Of a stretch of 64,000 nucleotides of DNA, positions 12,885 through 24,237 are shown one piece after another (within the stretch, counting starts at the first letter, position 1; the number at the start of each line of letters is the position of its first letter). The stretch is from Tillandsia leiboldiana (Eukaryota; Streptophyta; Magnoliopsida; Poales; Bromeliaceae). Both the position numbers and the translations under genes were made by a program. Below the pieces are notes generated by a model. That model had not been told where the DNA came from. It was given only the letters and a program-made list of their open reading frames with translations, and did not search any database. The stretch lies in contig CM055063.1 in the NCBI GenBank assembly GCA_029204045.2, positions 39,155,562 to 39,219,561 of the forward strand. The letters are read 5' to 3'.

Positions 12885-15869
12885 TGTCACGCCCCGGAGG
12901 TTCTAAAAGAGCGGAAAACGTACCTATTTTTTTTTTTTTTAATAGACCTCGTCCCCGGCGTGTATCAGACCCGCCACATATACAAATTCACTCCCCAAAC
13001 GGGCGGAGTCTTCTTTGTATATGCATGGCGTTACCACTAGAGCACATACTTTAACCATTCCAACCATGACAGACAAATAGGAAAGAATACAAAAATCATA
13101 CCATCACCGCTATCTCATACAGCCTATAGCATAAACCCATGGGTTTTGTAAATCGGTGCCCGCTCGACACCCAGCTTTTCCAAAACGTTTTCGCAAACTC
13201 TTTGGGCGGCCGTTAACTTGAAAGGATAAATCCACGGGTTTTAAAATCAGTGCCCACACGGCACCCGCTTTGAAAACGCTTTTGAAACCGGGTTTGCATT
13301 TGAAAACTTGCCGCAAATACACATCCTACATTTACCAATTAGTTATAGGAAAACATCATTCCAACATCCATCAGCAACCACAGTATATGTATCACAGTTT
13401 AAATAACCATAGTATGACGAATTAACCAAAAGTAAAGAAGATAACGTATCGTTTACTAGCCCTCATGGCTAGGGTCCTCTAACTGATGCCTCACCGTCGT
13501 CCCGAATTCCACCCCTATTCGAACCTGTCACAGTGTGCGTTGTCAGTGACTGATAAAGTAGAGAAACATATAAGTAAATGCAATAACAGAAAGAACACAC
13601 CGAATCACTGGAGCATTTACTTTTCCCCTCCCCTCATGTATAGCTAAATCCCTGTCGAAAGTCACACTGGGCACCTACCCCAGCTTCCAGAATATTTTGG
13701 GCCCCAACCCCAATACCGTACTCATCTTCTTGGTGCCTCCAACCCCTCCACTGCCCAAGTAGCAGTTGCCTCTCCTTGAGGGGTCCCCACTAACCTCTCC
13801 TTGTGGGGTACACGGGTAAGAACAACTTACCATCTTTCCGAAAAAATACACCCTGTGTAGTGGCCAAACTGCCGGTGTGCGTGTAAGCAATATGAGTGTA
13901 TTTATTGCCTTGCGACCTCAGCCGCTTTAGTCAGAATAGTATAACGCTCCTGCGACCGCAGCCGCTTTGATTAACATAATAAAAAGGGATACACATGCTA
14001 TGGGGTTAGTCAAACTACCAAACATATCTACTTTATCAAAACGAGTATCGGGGAACGACACCACACCGGTAATTACCAGCACCTACCCACCTCGATTATG
14101 CGAAACGTGCACTCCGGAGACCGAACCTTGCTCTCTGTTGACGCCGGGACCTAGAAGTAGTCCCCAAAAGAGCCATGGTCAGATCAGAAATATAATAGTG
14201 GATAAATCGAGCCCAACAACTCCAAAACACTAATGACAACTTGACCCAGCGGTGGCGCCCGCGCGCGTCGAGCGACGCGGCCCCCCCCCCCCCCCGCGGC
14301 GTTGCGGGTCGTACGGCCGCGCGGGCACCAGCCCCGCGTGGCATTTGCCGTGACCGCGCGGGGCTAGGGAATTAGCCATCACCGCGCGGGCCCTAGCCCC
14401 GCACGGTGCAAGCCGCGGCCGCGCGGGCACCAACCCCGCGCGGCACCCTCCGCAACCGTGCGGACCTCAGCCCCACACGGCGCAAGCCGCGGCCGCGCGG
14501 GCGACGGCCCCGCGCGGCACTTGCCGCGGCCACGCGGGCACCGACCCCACGCTGCACGCGCCGCAACCGCGCGGGCGCCCGTCCGCGCGGCATTAACCGC
14601 GGCCGCGCGGGCATGGGCCCCGCGCGGCACGCCCTGCCACTGCCGCGCGGGCTCCCGCCCGCGAGGCACAAACCGTAGCCGCGCGGGCAAGGCCCCGCGC
14701 GGCATGCACCACCGCCGCGCGGGCGCCCGCCCGCGCGGCACCAACCGCGGCCGCGTGGGCATGGCCCCGCGCGGCGCGCGCCCCAGCCGCGCGGGCGCCC
14801 GCCCGCGCGTCACTGGCTGCGGCCGCGCGGGCTTTGGCCCACGCGGCGCGTGCCTCGACCGCGCGGGCGCTCTCCCGCGCGGCACTTGCCGCAGCCGCGC
14901 GGGCACCGGCCCCGCGCGGTGCTTGCCGCGGCCGCGCGAGCACTCCCCCGCGTGGCACTTGCCGCGGCCGCGCGGGCACTGGCCCCGCGCGGTGCTTGCC
15001 GCGGCCGCGCTGGAACCGGCCCCACGCGGTGCTTACCCTTGCCGCGGCCGCGCGGGGACCTTGGTCCCGCGCGGCTCTAGCCGCTGCCGCGCGGGCACCG
15101 TCCCCGCGCGGCGCGTATTACGGTCGCGGCGGCGATGCCCTAGGGCTTCGCGGCGTGACGCGTTGGGTAGCAAACGACTACTCCTAAGACTCCGCGAAAG
15201 ACCGAAACCGAAAACCAAGCGAAACTATACGAAGATAAATCAAGTTTACCTCTAATCGTCGGAGACGGTGATCCGTTCACGCTCCCGGCTTCGGCAGGTT
15301 CGTCGGGAGGGTTTGGGTCCTTTAGCCTTCTCCTTCTTTTCCACCGTTTCCTTCCGATTAGGGTTTCGCCTTTTCCCTTTTCTTTCGCTCGTTCCTTCCT
15401 CTCGTTTCCTTCCGGTTAGGGTTTCGCCTTTTTCCTTTTCTCTCTTTTTTTTTCTTTCTTTCTTTCGGGAGAAGTCATAAATTAATCTTTTTGTACAACA
15501 AAATCCACATCACGTATTTTAAAATCCTAATTAATTATTTCCTCAATTAATTAATTCCTCAGATAAAATCCTTCGGGATAATTCTTTAAAGATAAATCCC
15601 TCTTTTTCCTCGGAAAACGTGCCAAATCACTTACGCGGATTTTGATGCACCCCCTGGCCATTGCGATCACTTTCTACCCCTTTCTGGGAGTTCCGTAAGT
15701 CGGAATCCGGATCCGATCGCACTGCCGTTCTCCGTTTTTCGAGCTCTATCGCAGAAAAATACCCGCACCTCCAAATTATTGACTTAAGTAAACCCGTTAC
15801 ATTAGTTACTTTAAACGGAAACTTTATTTGCTGGAGGTATAAAATGTTACAAAAATCTATGATATTACA
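12885..15869 (-). repeat. Element B 5' LTR
   Basis: 2985 bp, the partner of 5581-8525, with scattered substitutions and small indels. It includes the same GC-rich array and ttagggttt motifs. I could not identify a clear TATA box in it. Confidence 0.93.
14255..15115 (-). repeat. GC-rich tandem array in element B 5' LTR
   Basis: The same degenerate 36-37 bp array as at 6950-7780, with extra units and a run of C at about 14281-14295. Inverted repeats ccgcgcggg / cccgcgcgg recur with variable spacers. Long Arg/Ala/Pro frames on both strands are artefacts of this composition. Confidence 0.85.
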
Positions 15870-15874
15870 AGTTC

Positions 15875-18137
15875 TTTTAGGAAAAACAGTTAGAAAACAA
15901 GTATTTTATCCAAACCCCGAAGGGCTGATGCCTTTGTCCAATCAAACAAGAACAGACTCCAGCGGCCCTTCGATGCTTGGAAGAAAACATTGGTAGACTA
16001 AAATCATGTCTATGTCAAAAAGGGTTCTGGGTTCTAGGTCCGGCTAACACTGGTACACTACTGCCACTAACACAGTGGCGACAACCCAAACAGGGGAAAA
16101 AAAACCTCCCGGGACCACCGTTTACCCCAAACGGTTCCCGGTACAGACAAGCGATCCACTACATCTACCAGACTCCACTCTGCTCCCAAGCACGAGTGCA
16201 AATGCATCCCACACTAAAAAGAAGTCCCGACCGCTCGGCCCACTACCCGGGCGAGGATAACACTAAGTCCAGGAATGAAACACAATGTGTGGATGTCTAA
16301 ACATAAATAACCCTAGCCCAAGTGAGGGTTTTCTACTGCTCTGGTTACACATGCAACATATGACGGGGGTGCTAGGTCAAGTTCCAAGACAACTATAATT
16401 AAACAGGTGATAAAAAGGCAAAGAGGTCAAAAGATCCTCAGATAATAAAAGAAATATCCATTCCTACATTCTAGCATGCTAAAAAGCACTACCATGTATG
16501 ATCCTACATCAATAGAATTACTGAACAGTCCAAAGGTCATGAAGACGAGGCCACCCATCTGAAGGCGCTATCTGTCCAAAGTTCCACAGCTGATAATACC
16601 CAGAGTTCAAAATATCCAGATCCAACGGGTCCAGCAATCCGATAAAAATACCACAGAGATCCTCGCGTCGAGACCTTCGAAACGGGTACCAGCACGCCCA
16701 ATTCCGAGCACCGTAGGCCGAGTTACAAATTCCACAACACAGGGTGCTCACAACCTCATAACAACATGACTGTAAATCCATGCACAGTTAAGGAAGAAAA
16801 TTATACCTCCAGGCAAGCCTCAGAAAAATCCAAGAAAAATACGGTGATAATCCTCGCGCCGCGTAGATGTAAAAAGTATATAGGAGCATCTCAATCCGAT
16901 GCCCGGATGTGGAGATATCGCCAAAGAAACGAGCCGCTGTCCAAGTCTCAACCATAGCAAACAGTGTCACAGTAAACTCGGAAAAACACCCCGAAAAGCG
17001 TGAAACGAGCAGAAGCAGGAAATACCAAGATCGAAGCTCTGCCTGTCGCGGTTCCAATGGTGCAAGAATCTCCTGAAAAGGTGGTCGGAGTAGGCCGAGG
17101 GAGCTCGTGCACCGAAACGCGACGAAAGGGAACACCGCTGATGGAGCGTCGCCACGCGCCGAAGAAAATGGTACCTCGAAAAGCGTGCCACATAAAATGC
17201 CCGAAATCCTCAGGTGGATGTAGAACACGAAGGGGAGCAACTTTGCTGAAGGCGTCGTGGCGAGGGGAGGCTCAGAAATGCCGGAAAAAAGGGAGAAGAA
17301 GCGGCTCAGGTCGCTTAAATAGGCACCAGAAAACAAAACCAAAAATTACCGTTGTGTCCCTTGAATCGGGCGCCCAAAATTTTTCGGGCGCCACAGTGTT
17401 GCGGTCTGGTGCCTCGCGGAGCGCCCGGAATTACCCGGTTCCGCCACGTCACTCACCAAAGAGGCGACAGCAACAAGGGCCACTACGCGAGCGAAACGTG
17501 GCCACCGCGGAACGCCAACGCGTGGCACGCACCTCGCGCGGGAAAACGCGGTCAACGCGCCTGCACCGCCGCCTGCATCGCTGCCAAGCACGCGCCCCGA
17601 GGCATCCCCGCCTGCATCATCGTCCCGGTCCACTGCACCGGGCCACTCCAAGCTCGCCACGTGTCCTGCCCGCGGTGCACGCCGGCCCCGTGGACCGCGC
17701 GCCTGCCCGCGCCCCCGCGCGCCTGCGCCGCCGCACTCCGCCGCCGCCAGCTGGAACAGTACCAAGGTGCCTCGAAAAACATGCACGTCATCCGGGCTCC
17801 GAAAAACACAAGTAAGCAGTCCATTTTCATCGTTTTCGCGCGCTGAATCCAAATCCGAAGTCCGTTTTGCCAAATTCCAAACCTCAATTTTTCCGAAGGC
17901 ATCCGGAAAGGTGATCTTTTGTCCAAACTTCGCACTGAGTCCAATTTTAATCTTCCTTTCACGCGAAACTACTTCTATACACTCGACGGGTCCTCCAATT
18001 ACCCACGTGATCCCTTTTTAAGCCCGAAGTCCACCACTTGTGTCCAAATTGCGCACTAACTCCACCGAGACACCACGCAGGCCACCAAAAGCTGCCGAAC
18101 AACCAGAAAACTCAACGCGGGGATCCGGGTCCTCACA
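15875..18137 (-). repeat. Element A 3' LTR, proximal segment
   Basis: It resumes the A LTR after the B insertion and runs to the inner edge gggtcctcaca at 18137. Compared with the 5' LTR it lacks about 110 bp near 16640 and has one copy, not two, of a 162-bp block near 17130. On the - strand a TATA-like ctatttaag (near 17313-17320) has a GC palindrome upstream (near 17370-17392). Confidence 0.9.
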
Positions 18138-18487
18138 TCCTCCCCCACTAAAAGAAAGTTTCGTTCCCGAAACTGAAACAACCCACAACAACAAGACCAA
18201 ACCGACAAAACCAACGCAAACAACCAAGGAAGATAAGGCCCCACCAGCAGGAAAGTCATCAAACCCCAACCCTTAATTTTGGAAACAACTGGAATTAGCG
18301 AAAAGTCCGAAAATTCCGAAAGGCCAGTGCCTTCGCCCCAATCAAATAAGAACAGGTTCGGGCACTGTCTCCATTTCTAAAGCAGCCTTTCGAAATTTTT
18401 GTCCCATTCGTAAATTTCAGCACAATAACGAGAAAAAGGGGAGAGAGAAGTGTTGATGTCGTTCCTGCTGTGGCCACAAAAACGAAG
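18138..18487 (-). other. Element A polypurine tract and 3' non-coding end
   Basis: On the - strand, gtttcgggaacgaaac is followed by tagtgggggagga directly before the LTR at 18137: the polypurine tract that primes plus-strand synthesis. The rest of the stretch has no recognisable coding content. Pol, which should lie here, is missing. Confidence 0.75.
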
Positions 18488-18745
18488 CTACAATCTAACC
18501 AAGACCTCTAATGACACAACCTCTAGTCCTAAACAAACAAAGCTCCCGGGGTGGCGTCTGACCAATGCCGCTGAAGCCGATGCTGCAGGAAGGATACTTC
18601 GGCAACCTGTGAAGATGAACTCCTCCTGTCCAACTTGCGGAAGGGTGACTGCTCTCATTCCACAATCAATCATTGCACGATACCGCACCAACCAGTTCAA
18701 CCCGTGTGTTCCATCAAAGTCTTGGGACTGTCCCTGAACCGTCAC
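18488..18745 (-). pseudogene. Element A protease C-terminal remnant
   Basis: The - strand frame has FDGTHGLNWL followed by YRAMIDCGMRAVTL and a later FTGCRS. These correspond in order to FDIVLGMDWL, FATIDCAARTVTV and YRGCQS of the protease-RT connection in element D (near 34270-34390). The catalytic Asp-Thr-Gly part is absent: the gag end is followed by unrelated sequence (about 18770-18960). It is out of frame with gag. RT does not follow. Confidence 0.65.
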
Positions 18746-18957
18746 ACCTGCCGGTAAAATCCCAAGTCTCCACTGTACTGATCACGCACCGCAACCCTCT
18801 ACTCATAGGATACCGTCAAGAATCTAATGGCTAAAGCAAGTAGTGATAATCCTATCTCTTATCCATGCAAAAATGCAGATGCCCTACTAACACATGCAGG
18901 AAAAACAGCAGTATAGGGATGCTCAAACTTAGTTGGAAGAAAAATAAAGTCATACTT

Positions 18958-20360
18958 GCGGCGTCATGATCTGCTGCCGGGGTGCCCTCCACCAGGGCTG
19001 CGTAGACCCGTCCACTGGGTGCTGAAGATCGTCGTCCCGTCTGTCCCGAAGTCGTGACCCACTCTGTCTGACGGTATGCCGGAGGGGCTTCCTGAACAGG
19101 CAAGGGAGGTGCTGTAGCAAGAGGTCGCACTGACAAAATGGCTCGGGGGCAAGCTGCTCAAAAATGCCCCAACTCTCCACACAGGAAACACCGTCTCTGT
19201 CTCTGGTCACACTGCGATGGTGGATAAGGCCCGCCACAGATAACACACTGATCCTGTCGCTGCTGCCGATACTGCTGCTGCTGAAACTGCTGCTGCTGCT
19301 GGGGCCCACCTGATCTCTGGCGCCTCCGATACCCACGATCCTCAGGGTGAGATCGTGGAGGTCTCGGAGGTCCCTGCTGACTCGTCTGTCCCTCGTCATC
19401 CTCAGCTGGGCGCTTTGCCGCCGGACTCACCGCGGGAGCTGCGGCCACCTCGACCATAACCGCCTCTCCGTGATCCACATAGAGGGCCTGCTCCATAGAG
19501 GCATCTAGAGTCTGCAATCTCTGCGAACGGACAAACTGGTAGATATCACGGCGCAGTCCTCACTCAAACATGTAGATCTAGTGCAGCTCATCCCTAGCCG
19601 CGTGCGGTACACAAACCAACAACTGGTTGAAATCTGTAATGTACTCATGCACGGGCCGATCTCCCTGTCGGAGATTCCTCAGCTGCTCCTCCAACCTCTG
19701 CCTGACGCTCTCCGGGAAAAAGGCTCCAAGAAGTAGACTGCGAAACTCCGCCCAAGTAAGAAGCTGGGTCCCAGGTGGACCAACAGGTCGAACACGCTGC
19801 CACCAGGCCTCGGCGTTGCGCTCCAAAAAGTGAGTCGCCAATAGGACCTGAAACCGCTCCTCGATAAATAAGCTCTCGAAATGGCGCTCCATAGCCGTGA
19901 TCCACGACTCTGCCTCCCACGGCTCCAAACTCTGTCCCGAAAAATGAGGTGGGTCAAACTGGCGGAATCTCAACAACAAATCCACCACCTCTCGCTGCTC
20001 TGCCCGGGTCAATTGTCCTGCCGTCCCGAACGGTTGTCTATCGGTATCTGGTGCAATAGGGGCTGCCTGCACTGTCGGTACAACTGGGGGTGCCACAGCT
20101 GGCGACGAAGGTGCGGGGAAACTCCCTGGGGTTGCTACAACTGGCTATACCCTCTGCTCCAACATAAGCATCATCCGACCCATGGCCTCCTCCTTGCGCC
20201 GCGTAGCCTCCTCCTAGCGCCGAACAGCCTCTGACAACTGGGCCATCTGAGCCCGAAGCTCCTGCACCTCACTCTGCTGTCCCTGTGCTGACTCCACCTG
20301 CTCAGGCTCATGGGAGGAGGAAGGCTGAGAACGCGTCTGCATCTTGCGTCGGGGAGTCAT
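18958..20360 (-). pseudogene. Element A gag with premature stops
   Basis: The likely start is the ATG at 20360 (MTPRRKMQTR), the same position as the MPPRRQIPTR start in D gag. One - strand frame then runs through the gag core (FSGQSLEPWEAESWITAMERHF near 19940, LRQGDRPVHEYITDFNQL near 19660), a Gln-rich linker, a zinc-knuckle region (CVICGGPYPPSQC, CFLCGELGHF near 19250-19160) and a tail ending VEGTPAADHDAAS. Stops are at 20214-20216, 20145-20147 and 19578-19580 (all TAG), about 19560 (TGA) and 19158-19160 (TGA); each fits a C to T change in CAG or CGA. The gag is therefore decayed but not frameshifted. Confidence 0.85.
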
Positions 20361-20640
20361 CGTGCTCACCTGCAGCAACATTCACACATCAGGACAGAAC
20401 CAAAACAACACTCGACCCAATCTAGCGAAAGTCAAAGACATGTCATCCATTCCATAGCATTATGTTGTCTGCAGCCAACATAATCACTTAGGAGAATAAA
20501 CATGCCAATCACTCATCCCGTATCTTGGGAGAGGTAAAAACTCAATCAGGACTCTCGCTAAAAGTCACGACTCTCACGTAGTCATCCTAATGTCCAACCA
20601 CAAGACTAGGGTTTCTAAGTCCACAATGACCTAAATCCTA

Positions 20641-20653
20641 GGCTCTGATACCA
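20641..20653 (-). other. Element A primer-binding site
   Basis: ggctctgatacca on the + strand, the reverse of tggtatcagagcc, lies 8 bases from the 5' LTR edge at 20662. Confidence 0.88.
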
Positions 20654-20661
20654 CTCTAATC

Positions 20662-23600
20662 TGTCACGCCCCGGTGTCGAAACTGCGACCCGGGCGCGCC
20701 GACAGATCCGCCGCCCATACGGGAAGCCCCGTATAGACGAAGCGACTAACCTGCAAAAGATCAACTATACTATACAGATATCAGAGGTGAAAGTAAAAAG
20801 CTGAAAAAGGAATTAAATAGCTACAAATAAGTCCTCACAAAATACAAAAGTCTCTCAAAGATACAAGAAAAGTACAACTCTATACCTCACTACAAGGATC
20901 ACTCAAAAGTAACTCTCTCAAAACATACAAAGTGGGTACATCTACTCTCTCTGGAGGACGACTGGTAGGGATCTATCTCGCGACTCCCTTACCTCGATCA
21001 GCAGGATCAGCAACTGGTGCAGTAGGAACAGAAGCAGAAGTCCCTGGGGAAGAATACACCATGGCGGGTGTGAGAACTACATCCCACAGTAGTTCTCACT
21101 GGGTGCCGCCAACAAGCCCGACGGTCTGCCCACTAAGTCTACTAGAGGCATAAAGTAACAAAAATAGTGCTAAAAGGAAAGAACTGGAAAATAAACTCTA
21201 CAGCTACTATGCCTCTATCTAGATGCTCAAAAAGAGGAACAGATGGAAACATGATGCATCTACTAATACTCAAATATAGTCACCCAATCTACACTGACTG
21301 CCGCATAGGGTCCAGTCAAACCTGCGCCCACCTACTGTCGCACATCCACAAAAGGACGGGTCTACCGTAGGGTGTCCGTGACTGCCAAAACTGGCCAAGC
21401 CAGAGGGACTGCGTCGACAAGTCGCGATAGCAAGTAACAGGCCCAACTCCGGAGTGGCACTCGAGGGGCGCGACTCGACCGAGGAAAGTATCCGCGCATC
21501 TCTGTCGAGCTCAATATGGCTCATGCAGGCTATAGTCCAAACCACGATCAACAAGATCGACAACAACACCAACGCTCACTCACAGGCTGGAAAACCACAC
21601 AGCCGGGACCACCGTCCACCAGACGGTTCCCACAACAGAACACTAAACTCACAGGAAAGACCGACACCATAAGGGTTCGGAAACCCGATAGGCCGGTGCT
21701 TAGAACCCTAACAAACAAGAACAGACTCTAGGCTCCGCCTATCGAAGTTCCCGACCCCCTTATAGTTCGGGAACACAACAACCTCGGTACAACACGTAGA
21801 AGACACCAACCAGGGCCCGAAAGTTCCGGGAGACCTACACCTACAACCCTATCAAACAAGAACAGGTTCCAGGCTCGGCCCCCGTGGCTTTCGTCCCGAC
21901 AAAGGAACGGCCCCTAGAACCCAGACCACTCGAATACTTTCGAGTGGGAAAGTTTACAGGAAAAAGGTGACATTTGTTATTGAAAACCATTTCCACTCAA
22001 CCCACACAGGGTGAGGATTAAAGTAGTTCCCTTTTTGAAAAACTATCTTGATTTGAGGAGAAACCCATTTTTAATGATTTTTAGTTCTTTTAGGAAAAAT
22101 AGTTAGAAAACAAGTATTTTACCCAAACCCCGAAGGGCTGATCCCTTTGTCCAATCAAACAAGAATAGACTCCAGCGGCCCTTCGATGCTTGGAAGAAAA
22201 CATTGGTAGACTAAAATCATGTGTATGTTAAAAAGGGTTCTGGGTTCTAGGTCCGGCTAACACTGGTACACTACTGCTACTAACACAGTGGCGACAACCC
22301 AAATAGGGGAAACAAGACCTCCCGGGACCACCGTTTACCCCAAACGGTTCCCGGTACAAACAAGTGATCCACTACATCTACCAGACTCCACTCTGCTCCC
22401 AAGCACGAGTGCAAATGTATCCCACACTAAAAAGAAGTCCGGACTGCTCGGCCCACTACCCTGGCGAGGATAACACTAAGTCCAGGAATGAAACACAATG
22501 TGTGGATGTCTAAACATAAATAACCCTAGCCCAAGTGAGGGTTTTCTACTGGTCTGGTTACACATGCAACATATGACGGGGGTGCTAGGTCAAGTTCCAA
22601 GACAACTATAATTAAACATGTGATAATAAGGCAAAGAGGTCACAAGATCCTCAGATAATAAAAGGAATATCCATTCCTACATTCTAGCATGCTAAAAAGC
22701 ACTACCATGTATGATCCTACATCAATAGAATTACTGAACAGTCCAAAGGTCATGAAGACGAGGCCACCCACCTGAAGGCGCTATCTGTCCAAAGTCCCAC
22801 AGCTGATAATACCCAGAAATCAAAATATCCAGATCCAACGGGTCCAGCAATACCCGCAAACTCTCCTGGGTACAACACAGGGTTCACATTTACACTTTAT
22901 TCCAACAATTAACCAAGTACACGCAGTCTGAAAATCAGTCCCAAAGATGCAATTATTACACCTGCTGAAAGGGCTCCGAAAAATCCGATAAAAATACCAC
23001 AGCAATCCTCGCGTCGAGACCTTCAAAACGGGTACCTGCACGACCAATTCCGAGCATCGTAGGCCAAGTTACAAATTCCACAACACAGGGTGCTCACAAC
23101 CTCATAACAACACGACTGTAAACCAATGCACAGTTAAGGGAGAAAATTATACCTCCGGGCAAGCCTCAGAAAAATCCAAGAAAAATACGGTGATAATCCT
23201 CGCGTCGCGTAGATGCAAAAAGTGTATAGGAGCGTCTCAATCCGATAACTGGATGCAGAGATATCGCCAAAGAAACGAGCTGCTGTCCAATTCTCAACCA
23301 CAGCAAACAGTGTCACAGTAAACTAGGAAAAACATATCGAAAAGCGTGAAACGAAGGGAAGCAGGAAATACCAAGATCGAAGCTCTGCCTGTCGCGGTTC
23401 CAATGGCATAAGAATCTCCTGAAAAGGTGGTCGAAGTAGGCCGGGGGAGCTCGTGCACCGAAACGCGATGAAAGGGAACACCGCCGAAGGAGCGTCGCGA
23501 CGCGCCGAAAAATATGGTACCTTGAAAAGCGTGCCACGTAAAATGCCCGAAATCCTCATATGGATGCAGAACACGAAGGGGAGCAACTTTGCTGAAGGCG

Positions 23601-24237
23601 TCGTGGAGAGGGGAGGCTCGAAAATGCCGAAAAAAAGGAACACCGCAGAAGGAGCGCCGCGACGCGCCGAAGAAAATGGTACCTCGAAAAGCATGCCATG
23701 TAAAATGCCCGAAACCCTCATGTGGATGCAGAACACGAAGGGGAGCAACTTTGCAGAAGGCGTCGTGGAAAGGGGAGGGTCGGAAATGCCGAAAAAATGG
23801 GAGAAGAAGCGGCTCGGGTCGCTTAAATAGGCACCAGAAAACAAATCCGAAAATTACCGTTGTGTCCCTTGAATCGGGCGCCCGAAATTTTTCGGGCGCC
23901 ACAGCGTTGCGGTCTGGTGCCTCGCGGAGCGCCCGGAATTACCCTGTTCCGCCACGTCACCCGCCAAATAGGCGACAGCAACAAGGGCCACTACGCGAGC
24001 GACACGTGGCCACCGCGGAACGCCGACGCGTGGCGCGCACCTCGCGCGGGAAAACGCGGTCAACGCGCCTGCGCCGCCGCCTTCATCCCTGCCAGGCACG
24101 CGCCCCGAGGCATCCCCGCCTGCAGCGTGGTCCTGGTCCACTGCACCGGGCCACTCCAAGCCCGCCACGTGTCCTGCCCGCGGTGCACGCCGTCCCCGTG
24201 GACCGCGCGCCTGCCCGCGCCCCCGCGCCTACTCGCG
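20662..24237 (-). repeat. Element A 5' LTR, first segment
   Basis: It aligns with the 3' LTR along its whole length, starting tgtcacgccccggtgtcg. It carries a private 162-bp tandem duplication (about 23471-23632 and 23633-23794; the agcg(t/c)cgcga motif recurs at 23491 and 23653). It is interrupted at 24237 by solo LTR C; the last five bases, tcgcg, are the target duplication. Confidence 0.9.
23822..23900 (-). promoter_or_regulatory. Element A LTR promoter: TATA box with upstream palindrome
   Basis: On the - strand, tatttaag (23829-23822) is a TATA-like box. About 48 bases upstream, arms ggcgcccgaaa (23877-23887) and tttcgggcgcc (23890-23900) form an 11-bp inverted repeat with a 2-base spacer. 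C and D have a similar palindrome near their TATA boxes. Confidence 0.55.

Larger units (their letters stand above)
5581..15869 (-). mobile_element. Element B: gypsy element with full LTRs (nested in A)
   Basis: The - strand element has a 3' LTR 5581-8525, an internal region 8526-12884 and a 5' LTR 12885-15869. Target duplication agttc lies at 5576-5580 and 15870-15874. The intact A LTR copy near 22080 reads uninterrupted across this site, which proves the insertion. Gag is frameshifted, no protease is recognisable, and pol has stops. Element E at the right end is a relative with the same defects. Confidence 0.92.

Noticed and set aside
17000..17962. Overlapping frames of 130-270 codons on both strands (also 23294-24242, 24463-25420 and 28004-28591)
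   Set aside because: All lie within LTRs of A, C and D; the equivalents in sister LTRs are disrupted, and composition is GC-rich. They are LTR sequence, not genes.
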